From positions 2,081,228-2,145,227 of the forward strand of contig NC_087186.1 of the NCBI RefSeq assembly GCF_035594125.1: a DNA stretch of 64,000 nucleotides, in the 5' to 3' direction. This stretch comes from Scylla paramamosain. Its lineage: Eukaryota > Arthropoda > Malacostraca > Decapoda > Portunidae. Below are positions 44,536 to 56,939 of this stretch, piece after piece (within the stretch, counting starts at the first letter, position 1; every line of letters starts with the position of its first letter). The translations under genes and the position numbers were made by a program. The notes below the pieces were generated by a model that was not told the DNA's origin, did no database searches, and saw only the letters and a list, made by a program, of their open reading frames with translations.

Positions 44536-45959
44536 GTGGACCCCAGGATTTTCTTTCCCCTAACTCACAGACACTTCACACCTCCAAAATGTGCTGCGCC
44601 CCCCCCCACACCCCACTCATGTATATTTTGTAAGTATTGTACATAATGTAAATACCCTAGCCCCAAAGAACTACACAGCATCCCCATCCCCTCAACAGCT
44701 CTCCACTACCCCACACTCACCACACATGTGTTAATGCAAAGTGGTAGGCCTCAAGGAGCACATCATTTCGCATACAAACAAAATTCTTAGTTACACACAT
44801 GTAGCGGGCAGCAAAAAACATTACACTGTAAGCATCATGGAGGCTCTTTATCATAATTGTCGTCTTTCGAGGGGGTACAAGCTGGGAAGGAGTGCAACAA
44901 TTTGTAAGACAATGTCAATTATTACAACTGCAGATGCCTTTGTGGTGGTTGGTTGCTGGGCGACATTCTGCTGACTCCGTCACAGAAAGATAATAAGAAT
45001 CGAATCCTTATAGAGGAACTGGCTACCACTGCGGTCATGTGGCTTAAATAACACTCAATCTCATCGCCACTAATATTTCATGGCTGGTTATTGCTCTAAC
45101 TTCCTCAGCGTGAATCCCCTTTAATCCCAGACAACTAAATTTAAAAGCTACATGCACTCATCCCAAAACGAGGAAGCTCTGCTTTTCTTGATCAAAAAAA
45201 AAAAAAAAAGACAACTTTTGTAAAAACAAAAATGATCAATTTCCTAAGGCAATGTTTTTTAAAAAGTATTTCATTGTACATTCAAATAAAACTTATGTAA
45301 CTTTTATGTAACCATTCTTACAAAATGTAAATCCATATATATGCCATATGTACTGTTAAAAATCAATGAATACAGCTAGCCGTCCTGCCCGAGGGGTGAG
45401 GTGGTGGGAGCCTCATGCCTGTCGTGGGGTGGGCAGGGGTGCTGCCGGCGCGGAAGCTGGCCTGGCGCGGGGGCGCGGGGCGTGGCTGAACTTCACCTTT
45501 TCTCCCATACAAGAGCTTGGATCGAATACTCACCCTCAGATACTAACACATACACATCACTCACCACCTGCATCAAGCCCCAGCGACTTTTTCTCACACT
45601 ATTGTTCCCTTCCTCACCCTATTCTCCACCAATTCTTCATTCTATTCCCACTTGCAATTTCCCCCCCTTCCCCTGTATTGCCTTAATCTTTAACCACTCG
45701 CGCCAGTAGCTGCTGGGACATCGTCGAGGAGGAAACCCGTGACAGTTGGCATAGTAGTTACCTCTACATGAATATTCGATGAATACTTTGAAATAAATAT
45801 ATCTGTGATATACCTTGACTCCTTGTCTACCAAACTGGGAATGAATATTCCGTTTAAAATCTAACAGTCTTTCATGAAAACTTAAGAAAGTGTACCTTGT
45901 GTCATTTGAAGCAATAAATCGTCAGCATTATTGATCACAAATTCACTTTTTAGTTAAAG

Positions 45960-47770
45960 TTAAACTCTTTTTTTGCATGACGGCAACCAAGCGGACTAAT
46001 ATAGAGCGACATGCAACTAACAGACGAGGATGTCGTTGAATGTTTGACTTGCAAAGATAAATTAAAGTACTGTTGAAGTAAAACTTCCAATCTCATCAAA
46101 CACCTCCGCACCAGATATCCCCTTTGAATATGGCGAGCAGAAGGAGGAAAATGATGCAGGACACAATTTACCAAAACAGCCTAAGATGAGTGGCCAACCA
46201 ACTTCGATTGACACTATTACCAAAACAACACCATATAGAAGTGACTCGAATAAGAAGAGGGAAATAGATAATCTAGTTGTTAGAATGATTGTGGAAGATT
46301 TGCAGCCACTGTCAGTTGTAGAAGACAAAGGTTTTAGACGCCTCATCCATGGCCTTAACCCTCAATAAGAACTTCCGAGTCGTAGGGAGATAAGTAGAAC
46401 TCTCTTACCTGACCTATATGGCCAAGAAAGAAAGAGTGTGCGAAAAGAGCTGGGGCAAGCCAAACATATCTCTCTGACCACTGACATCTAGACATCAAGG
46501 CAGACGAAAGGCTTCATCACTGTGACGGCCCATTTCATATTCCAAGACTGGGTTCTTCGAAACTGTCTTAGAAACTGTGTGCATGACGAAAACCCACACG
46601 TCTCAGAACATTGTAGAAGAGTTAAAATTCATCTGTAGCAGATGGAGCTTAATGGAAAAAAAATATGTTCCATTGTAACAGACAATGCTGTCAACATGAA
46701 TGCAGCAATCAATGAAGTGAATGTTCGTGAAGTACCATGCTTTGCACATACACTTAATCTTGTTGTACAGGACACAATGAAGAACACTCCTGACGTACAG
46801 AGAGTGAAAGAAAAATCAAAGAGAATAGTGACATTCTTCCACCACAGCGTTAAAGCTTCGGATAAATTTATTCACCTGGAGAAACAACAAAGTCTCCCGG
46901 TCAAAAAATTGATACAAGATGTTGATACCAGGTGGAATTCAATATATTACATGATGGAAAGATATCTTAAACAGAGTGAACTCGTCACCACCACTCTGTG
47001 CTTGCTTGCCAAGAGCGACATGTGTCTGAATGAAGACGGGAATATACTCCTTCAGAGTGTTGTCAATGCACTGGAGCCCTTTGAAGTGTCTACCAAATAA
47101 ATGTCGACGGAAAAGGTCACTTCCCTCTCTAAATCATACTAACTATGAGAGGGATTCAACCCTATATAAATTCATGCAGTGACATGGAAACCCTGACCAA
47201 CTCTATCTCTTTCAACAGGGAATTACAGATGCAAATTGAAAGGAGATTTTCCGGAGTAGAAGGAAAGTTCTTTCTGGCAGCATCCACCTTTTTAGGTCCT
47301 CGATTTAAATAGATACCATTTGCCAACACATCAAATATAAAAAGAGTGGAAGAGAGATTGACAGCTCTGATGCGTACAGAGGACATTAGTGCCAGCACAT
47401 TAGCCAAGGTACCTGAACCTGTCGAGAATACACCACAACCACGTGAAAAGTCCCTGTGGAGTAGGTTTGACAGCAAAATTTGAAAAAAAAATGTCACATG
47501 TCATGACTTAGCCATCCACAGCCGCCATACACTGAACTGCGGCAGTACGTCGAGGAGCCACACATAGGAAGAAACGACGATGGTGGAAGAACATGCCATC
47601 CTCTTCCCTAAACAACAGGAATTGGCAAAGAAATTTATGTGCACACCTGCATCATCTGCTCCATCAGAGCGATTGTTCTCCATGGGAAGTGAATTGATTT
47701 CACAAAGGCGTAGCAGCCTTAAGGAAAAGAACATCAATATGATTCTTTTCCTTAATAAGAATATGTAAAT
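45960..47770 (+). pseudogene. hAT transposase, BED-finger type, broken
   Basis: From the N-terminus: a BED-type finger at about 46035-46121 with C-x2-C (VECLTCKDK), one stop, then KHLRTRYP. The second zinc His position (usually R-x-H-P) reads Tyr. Next is SLTTDI (first catalytic Asp), followed by a stop where Trp is usual (about 46490). ICSIVTDNAVNMNAA (second Asp, in frame 46642-47100) and CFAHTLNLVVQD follow. DVDTRWNSIYYMMER comes next, and last APSERLFSMGS (catalytic Glu, about 47660) with the C-terminal dimerisation segment (frame 47580-47768). Frameshifts separate 46368, 46642, 47100 and 47580. The relatives are ZBED/hAT transposases, which cut and paste the element. This copy cannot make one. 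Confidence 0.85.
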
Positions 47771-48540
47771 ATTACACTGAGTTTCTTCCCTTACAACTGG
47801 CCTTATCTATCTCTCAACATTTTTGTTTCATATGCATTGAAGGATATCCTGTGTGTGATATTGTTTGTGATACTGCACTTTATTTTTCACTTTATTACTA
47901 GATCTATGATATGGAAATTATATTTCAAGGAATTACTATTTTTTATACTAGCTGTGATATGGAAACAATTGCATTGTATTTACTTCATTGCCATTAAACC
48001 TGTGATACGGAAATAATTATATTATATTTAGTTGATTTCTAAACCTGTGATACGGATAATATAATTATTTTTTTTTTTTTTCATTAAAGAACGCTCATTA
48101 CAAAATCATATTATATATGTATTTCTATGTTTGAGGATGGATATGATATCTATGTACATAAAGAATATTTAATTAAAATTTACACTAATGTACGTTTATT
48201 TCTTATCTATGGAATGTTTTATATAGACCGAATATAATTTCCTTGGTAGAGTGTAATCCAGTGTGTATTTTTTCTCATGTAACTGTCAGTAAAAAAAAAT
48301 AAAAGTCAGCGTTCTTAAAAAAAATGTTTCAATTATAATTCCTGAAAGCCACACTTGTACTAATATATATTTCGTCCTATAGCAGCATGAATAATGTTCA
48401 TTGCATACTCTAAACAAGGTATACCTATAATATCACCAACTATAGAACTAACAAATTAATATTCATTATTCAATGCATAACAAAAATAAATTTGTGAAAT
48501 ATAATGATAACATATTGAAAGCTAAAATATGAGGGTGAGA
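47771..48540. other. AT-rich 3' flank of the hAT transposase
   Basis: Three near copies of an AT-rich phrase around GTGATAYGGAAA (47909, 47952, 48003 and again 48048) form a diverged tandem repeat of about 45-50 bp. No coding sequence. Confidence 0.5.
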
Positions 48541-48800
48541 TAACTCTGTGGAGTGAGGCAACCACCCGCCGTGGAGCTTGGACCCGAGTATAGGCAGGGA
48601 TCCGTGAGCTAGCTGGGACCCACGTACAGGCAGGGATTCGCGAGCGGCCTGGGACCAGATTACTATATGGGATTCGATTACCGCCGGGACCCGATACCGT
48701 CAGGGATCCGCGAGCGGCCTAGGATTCGATTATCAGCCGGGATCTGAGTACCGCCGGGACACGAGTACTGTGCGGATCCCTCTCTCTCACTAGTTTCCCA
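48541..48800. repeat. Right subterminal repeat array of the hAT element
   Basis: Repeated words GGGATCCGYGAGC, GGGACCCG, GAGTACCGCCGGGA and GGATTCGATTA recur about every 20-40 bp between 48585 and 48780. This fits clustered transposase-binding sites near a hAT end. Confidence 0.55.
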
Positions 48801-48933
48801 ACCTGCATTCCGAACCCGAATCCCACCAATCCAGCAAGTTCAAGTTCTCGGATCCACGAATCCTAAAATGTCGGATCGTGCCCAACTCTAGCACTGAGCT
48901 ATCAGTCAGGGATGCGTTCACTTCCCACTCCGT

Positions 48934-48938
<5 letters not shown>

Positions 48939-49019
<81 letters not shown>
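48939..49019. repeat. (TC)n microsatellite
   Basis: About 80 bp of pure TC just outside the hAT right end. Confidence 0.95.
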
Positions 49020-49022
<3 letters not shown>

Positions 49023-50607
49023 AGCAGCATATTTCATAACTGTTAATCGGCTGTGTGTTCTGCACTAATAAAACCGTGTGACTCCTGCTCTATCCTGTTT
49101 TTGTCTGCCCTGTTTCCAAGACGAGCTCCATACAACCCGCAAGGCCCCTGGACACGGGCCTCATGTGATTGGGTAAGTTAACAGTGTTAATAGACCTAAA
49201 TCCTGACAACGAGTCACTGTCGGCAGTGAGTTAGCGTCAGTAGCAGCTAGAAGGAGTAACCGGTCAAGTCTGATTCTACCGTCGTATTGTAATAATAGTG
49301 AAAATAATAATGATAATAAAAAGTAGAACCTCTTTTGCAAATTAAGTTATACAAAAAAAAAAAAGATAATGTATAATAAAATGCTCATAGATGAGAAGGG
49401 GAAGGACCATGGTGGTAGTGGTGGTGGAGATGGTGGCAGAAGTTAGAATAACTTAAATAAATACACACATAGAACCAATAAAGTGCTAAAAGCGATACAG
49501 GTCACAGGAAGAGGAAGAAGACCTTGGACACACGTCGCTGACCTGTATTGAAATTCAAACTTAGCGGAGAAGACACGCTGGTTTAAAACGGCTTTTCGTT
49601 TTTTTTTTTTTTTAGGAAGTAAAGGTATTTAGCTAATTACATGGTGGTACTGTTACATATTTTACCAATTTTGGTATGGTAGAGTAAATATTCCTATGTT
49701 AGGTGGATTGTGAAAGGTTAGGGATGAAGCAGGATGCACTTTATCAGTATTTTGTGAGTTTGTTAAATTAGGTTAGTTAGTTTGAGGGTGATGAAGGATG
49801 TCCTTTATTACTAATTTACTATACTGTTTAGCGAAGAGCTTAGCAAATCAAGTTAAAATAAATCATATCAGAGGAATCTAAAGGACTTTACCTAAAGTAT
49901 GATGCATTTGACTGAAAAATCTATCAACTGGTTAGGGTAAGTTGGGTTGATGTAAGGTACATAAAGGAGGATAAATAAACAGGTTTCCCTGAAAGTATTA
50001 GTCAAGTTAGAATAGTTTTTTTTTTTTTTTTATAAATTTTGCAGCCTAAACGTAAAAAGGTTTCCAATATATGCAGCATGCAGAAAATGTAGTGAAACAG
50101 AGCAAGTAATGTGAGTTATGACAATTCACATCACTTGCTCATTAGTATATTTAATACTTTAAAAAAATAAATAAATAAATAAAGGAAGTTGGTGACTGCT
50201 TAGGCCTTAAAAAATGGTAAGTAAACCTAGATAAGGTGTTATGTGCTTAATGCTGGCAAAATTGTAATGTGCTTTCAGTCTGAATATAAAAGTAATTCTT
50301 GTGATATGTTCTAGATATGTAAGCTGAGAAATAGTGTGTTAGCCAAGAATTGAATGAAGTTAAGTAAGATGTTTTGTTTTATAATCAATATATCTTGGTC
50401 TATTCATTATTCTGTGTTCATTCTAGGTCAGAGAAGTTAACAAACATCCTTCTTGATCACTAAATTTTATGGTAGTTTATTCTTTATTAGGTGCTAAATG
50501 GGGTGTTAAAAAAATATTTGGTCACTGTATTACCTGCTGTACAGTATATTAAGTACTTTAGGTTATTTATTAAATTGTTGGTTTTATTAAAAGAGTCTTT
50601 CTTGGTC

Positions 50608-50611
<4 letters not shown>
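49020..50611. other. Unassigned AT-rich sequence
   Basis: No gene or element end recognised. It contains T tracts near 49600 and 50018. Composition is unlike the transposon copies, so it may be unique intergenic DNA. Confidence 0.5.

Positions 50612-50693
<82 letters not shown>
50612..50693. repeat. (TC)n microsatellite
   Basis: About 82 bp of TC dinucleotides. Confidence 0.95.
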
Positions 50694-50694
<1 letters not shown>

Positions 50695-50772
50695 ACAATA
50701 TTAGTAATAATACCGAAATTAATGATGATAATCTTATTAGAAAAAAAAACAGCAATTAATGATAATGATGAT

Positions 50773-50952
50773 AAATATGAGAATATATACTACTACTACT
50801 GCTACTACTACTACTACTACTACTAATAATAATAATAATAATGATAATAATAATAATAATAATAATAATATGACGATGATGATGATGATGATGATGATGA
50901 TGATAATAATAATAATGATAATAATATTAATAATAATAATAATATTAATAAC

Positions 50953-50984
<32 letters not shown>

Positions 50985-51010
50985 TAATAATAATAATGAT
51001 AATAAAAGTA
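50773..51010. repeat. Compound trinucleotide array
   Basis: Successive blocks of (TAC)n, (TAA)n, (GAT)n and (AAT)n-type repeats. Frames through it are homopolymeric artefacts (poly-Ile, poly-Tyr, poly-Leu). Confidence 0.95.
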
Positions 51011-51124
51011 TCGTAATAATAAACATGTTCAAACAATGGCATATTGCTTCGGTATCTATCAGTTAAAATCTGAACGAGATCATAAGAGAGAACGAATATG
51101 CCCACCCTCCTGCCCCTTCCCACT

Positions 51125-51550
<426 letters not shown>

Positions 51551-51564
51551 AGGAAATAAGATTA

Positions 51565-51645
51565 TACTTTTATTATTAATGTTATTATTATTATTACCTA
51601 TTGTTATTATCATTATTCTTCTTCTTCTTATTATTATTATTATTA

Positions 51646-51688
<43 letters not shown>

Positions 51689-51699
51689 CATTAATATTA

Positions 51700-51736
<37 letters not shown>

Positions 51737-51741
51737 CATTG

Positions 51742-51809
<68 letters not shown>

Positions 51810-51812
51810 TAT
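51565..51812. repeat. (TTA)n-type trinucleotide array
   Basis: About 250 bp of TTA with CTT, TCA and TTG variants. Flanked on the right by a CCT-rich stretch (51880-51980). Confidence 0.95.
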
Positions 51813-52823
51813 ATATTTGTTTGTACGTCTGTTCGTTCCACTGTGTCACGTCTTGGTATCATATCTAAACATTTTGACGAAGCTCCTTCTTCCTTCCTTC
51901 TCCTACACTTCCTCATCCTTCTCCTCCTTCGCCTCCTTTTCCTTTTCTTCTTCCTCCTCCTCCTCCTCCCCCTCCTCCTTTCGGTATGCGGGTGATCGTA
52001 ACTCACCTCAGGGAAATTGACTACCCTGCCGTGCATAGTCTCAGGCCACCCTTGGACAAGGTGTTAACCTGGTAAGTCCCCTGGGCCAGGGTTACGGTGA
52101 AGCCACTGGGCAGCAGCGGTGGTGGATTGGACTGCAGGCAGAGGATCCCTTGACAGGACAATGGCTGGAGTTCCAAGGTCCTAGTTAGCTGGACCATGTC
52201 TTAGTTAGCTTTAATTAGCTGGGGGCTGCGGTTTAGAGAAGTGTGGCGGTCTCTACACTAATTTAGCCTCCCTGGGAACAGTTGTTGATGTGAGTCATCC
52301 GCCTCTCCCGTGCTGATGGCGGTCGTTTCATCTTTATCCTTCAGAATGACTGATTCTCATCACTTTTCCATCTTTCTCTCATACTATACAAGGAATATTT
52401 CAGTTTCAGTCTCTCTGGAAGTGCGTCTGATAGCCGGTGGAGAACACCTGGCGACAGGTGCCACCGGCCAGGCCTCGGAAGGTTCGCAGAGGTGTGTCAG
52501 ATGTGGCTGAAGGTGAGTTTGGATGCTGGTTCCGTTTCCCCATCTTGCCCACTTTGCCTATAGTGACTACGCCGGCCCCACTCTATGGGACAAAACTGTG
52601 AGGACAATAGCTGCAAGCGCCGGGTTGTGAAAGTCTCACTCGTGACCGAGACTCTAGGCAAGCGATTGGTCTTTATGGCATTTTCAAGACCCTGTGGGAG
52701 ATAACTCCCAGTGTTGGAGGCATTCAACACAGCAGTATCTAATTTCCATGCATAAACTTTTCATTTGCTCAATTTATGGTCACATCTTTTCTGAAACTTC
52801 GAAAGCGCTCTGATTAATCAGTC
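51813..52823 (+). other. Probable 5' leader of the CR1-like copy plus unassigned sequence
   Basis: It includes a TCC-rich tract (51880-51978). From about 52010 the sequence is mixed and moderately GC-rich up to the ATG at 52824. By position it may be the 5' untranslated region of the CR1-like element. The other copies are truncated before this part, so the boundary cannot be set. No reading frame with a known domain. Confidence 0.4.
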
Positions 52824-53710
52824 ATGCCTTCTCTTCTCAGACAATGCGAAGCCTGTCGTGGCAAGTTTGCCCATCAGTATTTCAGAAATTCTTCTGTCTG
52901 CAGGTTGTGTCACCTCCAGAGTAAGATAGAGAGACTCAACGAGAAATACGAGGAGAAGTGCAAGCAGTATCAGGACGTCGTGCAACACCTGGAAACACTA
53001 AAAGAGCTCGTTGTCTCTAATACAGGTTGCACCTCCACAGATGTTGTTCCTGCCATCCCTGACAGACCTGCGTCCTCCACTTCAGGGGCTCCTGCCCGCC
53101 CACATGCGGTGATTGCAGAGTCACCATTCACTTTAGTCAGGAATCGTGCCACCACCACTAATGTTAAGAAATTTTTGCCCATCTCAACACACAACAGGTA
53201 CCAGATCTTCGCTGAAGAGGAGGAAGATACACAAGAGACGAGACTGGTCGGAGACTCAATAGTCAGAGGTCAGCTCTCTGAGTTATGTGGCATGGCTCGT
53301 AGGACACGTAAGCGTCTATGCATTCCTGACGGATGCTTAGACGACATCACGGCAGCATGCGACGTGGCAGCCTGCGGATCTAATAATAATACCCTCCTTA
53401 TTATTCACGCAGGTACAAATGATGTCGAAAACACTAGGTCTAAAGAGCTCATGGAAAAGTTCAAGAGGATGATACAGCGCTAGAAAACTAAATCCAATAA
53501 CATTATTGTTTCAGGTATCCTCCCCCGGACCAGGACACCGGCTGTCTTCTACAACAGAGCCTTCAGCACTAACAGCCATCTCTGTTCTCTCTGCGCAGAG
53601 GAAGGTGTAGACTTTGGTAATCTCTGGGACGACTTTTAGAATAAACCTTCTCTATTTCAGCCGGGTGGTTTATACCTAAATGGAATTGGAGCAGCACGAC
53701 TTGGCAGACT
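52824..53710 (+). pseudogene. CR1-like N-terminal region: zinc-binding, coiled coil, SGNH esterase-like domain
   Basis: The frame 52824-53483 (219 codons) opens with two CxxC pairs (CEAC, CRLC; residues about 8-32), followed by a Lys/Glu-rich coiled-coil stretch (about 33-70). A Ser/Pro/Ala linker and then [11 protein letters not shown] (about 140; SGNH block I nucleophile Ser) follow, and [12 protein letters not shown] (about 194; block III Asn). After an in-frame TAG at 53481-53483 the same frame continues with IIVSGILPRTRT, and PGGLYLNGIGAAR at the block V position, where D-G-x-H-L is expected. Both catalytic Asp and His are therefore changed. CR1-group first ORFs are known to carry esterase domains. 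This copy is inactive. Confidence 0.8.
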
Positions 53711-53814
53711 CTTTAGTAATAAAGTTTCTATTTTCAGACCAAAAAAACGACCAGCAAGATCGTGTAGCCCCAGACTCTTAGTTGACTCCTCGCGCAACCC
53801 AACCTCCATGTGCA

Positions 53815-54700
53815 ACACTATAAAAGCTTGCCTAATCAACGCTCGCAGCCTTAGAAATAAGTTTTCATATTTAGAAACCCTGGCAGCTGCAGAAAACTAT
53901 CACATTATTGGTATTACTTAATCTTGGCTGAACTCTGCGAACAGAGACTTTCTTGCGGAATACAACTTGCCAGGCTATGAAATGTTCAGCTGTGAAAGAA
54001 AAGACAGGATAGGAGGCGGTGTTTTGCTGTATGTGAAAGTCAGTCTTCAGCCAACCATACTAAAAACCGAAAAGATTAACAATATAGATTCAGTCTTCTT
54101 GCATTTAAGAGTACGTTCTAAGAAAACTGCTATAGGTCTTATTTATAGGACTCCGGTTCACAATGTTTCCTCCGATAAGAATTTACAAGATTAAATTGCT
54201 GAAATAAGTAACACTTTTGATACAGTCATCTGTGGAGACCTCAATCTACCTGTTAACTCATGGAGAAATCCACTTAACTCTCATTCTGGTCACGACTTGT
54301 ATAATAATTTATTAGAATGTTCTCTAAAGCAACACGTTCAAGGACCCACACGAGGTGACAACACATTAGATCTTGTTCTTTCAACAAACGATGACTTAAT
54401 ATCTAACGTTAATATTGGTCCTGAATTTAGTACAAGTGACCACAAGATTGTCTCCTTTAACATCAACCTTCAAGCATATAAAAAAACATTGTTAGCAACG
54501 AAAAAGTTTTCATATACAAAAAAGGAGACTACGAGAGACTCAGGTCAATTCTTTTTGTCGCAGATTGGAACGCTAAACTTGATGAAATTAACATTAAAGA
54601 ATCATGGGCGAAATTTAAGTACAATTTAGAAAATGCTGTGAAGACATGTATCCCTATGCGTAAAAGACGTCCATGCAAGAGAAACAAACCTAAATGGTGG
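53815..54700 (+). pseudogene. CR1-like endonuclease, broken
   Basis: It continues in the frame of the esterase: [20 protein letters not shown] (first motif), then HIIGIT followed by a stop where the Glu-Thr-Trp of the usual T-E-T-W lies. Then come FSCERKDRIGGGVLLYVK, ICGDLNLPVNSW (G-D-x-N motif), HVQGPTRGDNTLDLVLS and STSDHKIVSF (catalytic Asp and His). Stops lie near 53921 and 54193. The longest open parts are 53967-54194 and 54297-54629. A frameshift near 54525 leads into the linker. Confidence 0.8.
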
Positions 54701-54740
54701 ACAAACAACACTGAGTCACAACTACTGCAGAAAAAAAAAA

Positions 54741-55694
54741 ATGTCCTCTCAGAATGAGGCCGATAAACTAGAATATGACAGATTTCGACGCGAATCAAAA
54801 AAGCTCATTAGACAGAGTAAGAAAAATCTAGAAATGTATATTGCAAGCATTGCTAAATCCAGTCCCAAAGAATTTTACAGTTACGTTCGAAATAAAAAAG
54901 TCATTACATCTCACATTAATCAAATTACGCTAGATAACAGTAATTTTGTCACCGAAGAAACTCAGATCGCGGACACACTGAATGATTATTTTGCTTCAAT
55001 TTTTACAGAGGAAAATACTCATATAATCCCTGAATCACTCCTTGTGCTCCACAACATAACCCCTTTAAGTGCCTGCGTTTTTCATGAAAACGAAATAATC
55101 AAAGTAATTGATAAAATGAAAACTGACAAAGCCTCCGGCCCAGACGGTATTGCACCACGTGTCTTGAAAGAAACTAAATTTCAAATTTGTAAGTCCCTTT
55201 CATTGCTTTTCACCAAATCATTTAACTACGGTAAGGTTCCCAAGGATTGGAAGTTAGCTTACGTTACCCCCATAGAAAAGAAAGGCGACAATTCACTTCC
55301 AAGTAACTACAGACCTATCAGCCTTACATCTGTAGTATGTAAACTAATGGAAACAGTGATTCGCAATAATTTAGCGAACTTTCTAGAGGAAAATTATTTA
55401 ATCAATGACTCAGCATGGCTTCCGAAACGGACGTCCTTGTCTAAGCTGCTTGATTTCTTTTATGATGTTTTCACCATTTACAACGAAACAAAGGCAGTAG
55501 ATATAGTGTACCTAGATTTTCAAAAAGCTTTTGGCAAATTTCCCCACAAGCGGCTACTAGCTAAATTGAAGTCACATGGTATAAATGTAAAACTTCTCAA
55601 TTGGCTTGAAGACTGCCTGTCTGAGAGAAAGCAGCGCGTTGTTTTAAATTGTAAATTTTGTGCTCGGCCCTGTTCTTTTCTTTATTTACGTTAA
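54741..55694 (+). pseudogene. CR1-like reverse transcriptase, N-terminal half
   Basis: 317 codons open. The linker includes NPKEFYSYV-like PKEFYSYVRNKK. The RT has DKASGPDGIAPRVLKE (about 130-147), PKDWKLAYVTPIEKKGD and NYRPISLTSVVCKLME (about 190-203), and YLDFQKAFGKFPHKRL (motif A, about 260; the second Asp of A-F-D reads Gly, the catalytic Asp of L-D-F is kept). The frame runs out at about 55694 because sequence encoding motif B (S-G-V-P-Q-G-S) is missing. Confidence 0.85.
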
Positions 55695-56530
55695 TGATAT
55701 CGATGAGGGCCTCACCTGTAAAGTATCAAAGTTCGCTGATGATACAAAAATAATTAATAAAGTAGTCACGTCAAAGGATGAAAGGAAATTACAATCTGAT
55801 CTCGACCACTTAGCCATTTGGTCAGACAAGTGGCAGATGAGCTTCAGTGTAGATGAATGTAAAATGCTGCACATTGGTAGTGATAACGATCACACTGATT
55901 ACTTAACGGTATCGAGTTTCTCAAGGTTAATGAGGAAAAGGACTTGGGCGTTATAATTACCTCAGACCTCAAGTCAAGTAAACACTACTCGGAAGTAGTT
56001 AAAACAGCAAATAAATTGGTTGGGTTTATTGGTAGGACTTTCGAATTCAAATCAGAAGGGGTAGTTCTCACATTGTTTAATACACTTGTCCGACCTCTAC
56101 TTGAGTACTGCGTCCAGTTCTGGTCACCCCATTACAGGAAAGATATAGAATAGACAAGCTGGAGAGAGTCCAAAGAAGAGTTACCAAGTTGATCCCACGA
56201 CTGCGGAATAAGCCTTATGAGGAACGCTTGAGGGAACTCAACTTGTTCAGTTTAGAGAAACGGCGAATGCGAGGAGACTTAATTGAACTGTTTAAAATGT
56301 GTCGGGGCTTTGATAACGTAAATGTAAACAACCATCTCATCATCTCATCATTCCAATACCACTAAAAATAATGGTTACAAGATTATAGGTAAGCGTTTCA
56401 GATCAGACGAGGCTAAGTATTATTTCTTTAATATAATTGTAAATGTCTGGAACTCTCTCCCAGCACATATTGTCGATAGTAATACAATATAAATTTTTAA
56501 ACACTTCGCAGCAACCCCTCATATAACGTA
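55660..56530 (+). pseudogene. CR1-like reverse transcriptase, C-terminal half
   Basis: In frame 55660-55956: MLGPVLFFIYVNDIDEG (end of motif B region), KFADDTKI (motif C, catalytic pair present) and WSDKWQMSFSVDECKMLHIG. After a frameshift, 55944-56153 continues with ANKLVGFIGRTFEFKSEGV and [18 protein letters not shown] stop then precedes [15 protein letters not shown]. The remaining sequence to 56530 encodes the usual ...SLPAHIVDS end with stops. Confidence 0.8.
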
Positions 56531-56788
56531 CTTGGCGCCTACATAAAATTTTTTTTTTTCTTTTTAGTTACTGTAGTGAATAGTATAATTTCTCTTTCAT
56601 CCTTTCTTATCACATCTTAGCCTTTCTTTTTCCCTTTTTTTTTCCTTCCTTGACCCCTAGAGTCCTCCAGCCTCTAACTCTTAGAATTTGTAGTGGCAGT
56701 GGTAGAATAGACACAGAAAGCCTCGTTAGGCACAGTAAGACTGTTGCTGTCTGTTCTTTCTTTTGTATTCTTTTGTATTCCTCCTTAG

Positions 56789-56885
56789 TCAGAGGTTCTT
56801 TTCTAAGGTCAGAAGCACTTCTCGAAGTCAGAAGCTCTTCTCGAAGGTCAGAGCTCTTCTCGAAGTCAGAGGCTCTTCTCAAAAG
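56789..56885 (+). repeat. Minisatellite of five 18-20 bp units
   Basis: Units start TCAGARG and end in TTCTCGAAG or similar (56789, 56809, 56828, 56848, 56866). Most units are internally self-complementary (AGAAGCTCTTCT). It lies at the 3' end of the CR1-like copy or just beyond it. Confidence 0.85.
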
Positions 56886-56939
56886 TACCAAAATATGATC
56901 CGGAAATATAAATCAAAATAAGAAAAATATTATAATTTC

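Larger units (their letters stand above)
43561..45940. other. Internal non-coding part of the hAT element, GC-rich then AT-rich
   Basis: 43600-44040 and 45370-45490 are GC-rich with CpG, unlike the surroundings. 44150-44590 has promoter-like and stem-loop features described separately. Frames such as 43564-44037 and 45366-45709 are open but have no recognised domains. They overlap GC-rich sequence where long frames arise by chance. Confidence 0.45.
43341..48891 (+). mobile_element. hAT-superfamily DNA transposon, probable complete copy with terminal repeats
   Basis: The left end CTAGGGCTGGGCGGGATC (43341-43358) matches the reverse complement of the right end, CTAGAGTTGGGCACGATC (48874-48891), at 14 of 18 positions. 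Inside are a decayed hAT transposase on the plus strand and subterminal stretches rich in GGATCC/GAGTACC-like words. The 8-bp flanks do not match well (CACATTCA and CACTGAGC), so a target-site duplication is not visible. Length is about 5.55 kb, large for hAT, so the internal 43.5-45.9 kb stretch may include other insertions. Confidence 0.7.
52824..56780 (+). mobile_element. CR1-like non-LTR retrotransposon, near full length, decayed
   Basis: A plus-strand copy with, in order, zinc-binding/coiled-coil N-terminus, SGNH esterase-like domain, endonuclease, linker, reverse transcriptase and 3' UTR. The coding part ends near 56530. The T-rich 3' UTR resembles 60240-60540. Stops occur within the esterase and endonuclease, with frameshifts in the linker and a deletion around RT motif B. 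The RT C-terminal segment ([17 protein letters not shown], then [20 protein letters not shown]) is typical of the CR1/L2 group. Confidence 0.85.

Noticed and set aside
48790..49065. Arg-Glu repeat frame
   Set aside because: Translation of (GA)n on the minus strand.
53269..53483. GDSI/GTND domain as a host SGNH lipase gene
   Set aside because: It is followed collinearly by endonuclease and reverse transcriptase in two copies, so it belongs to the CR1-like element.
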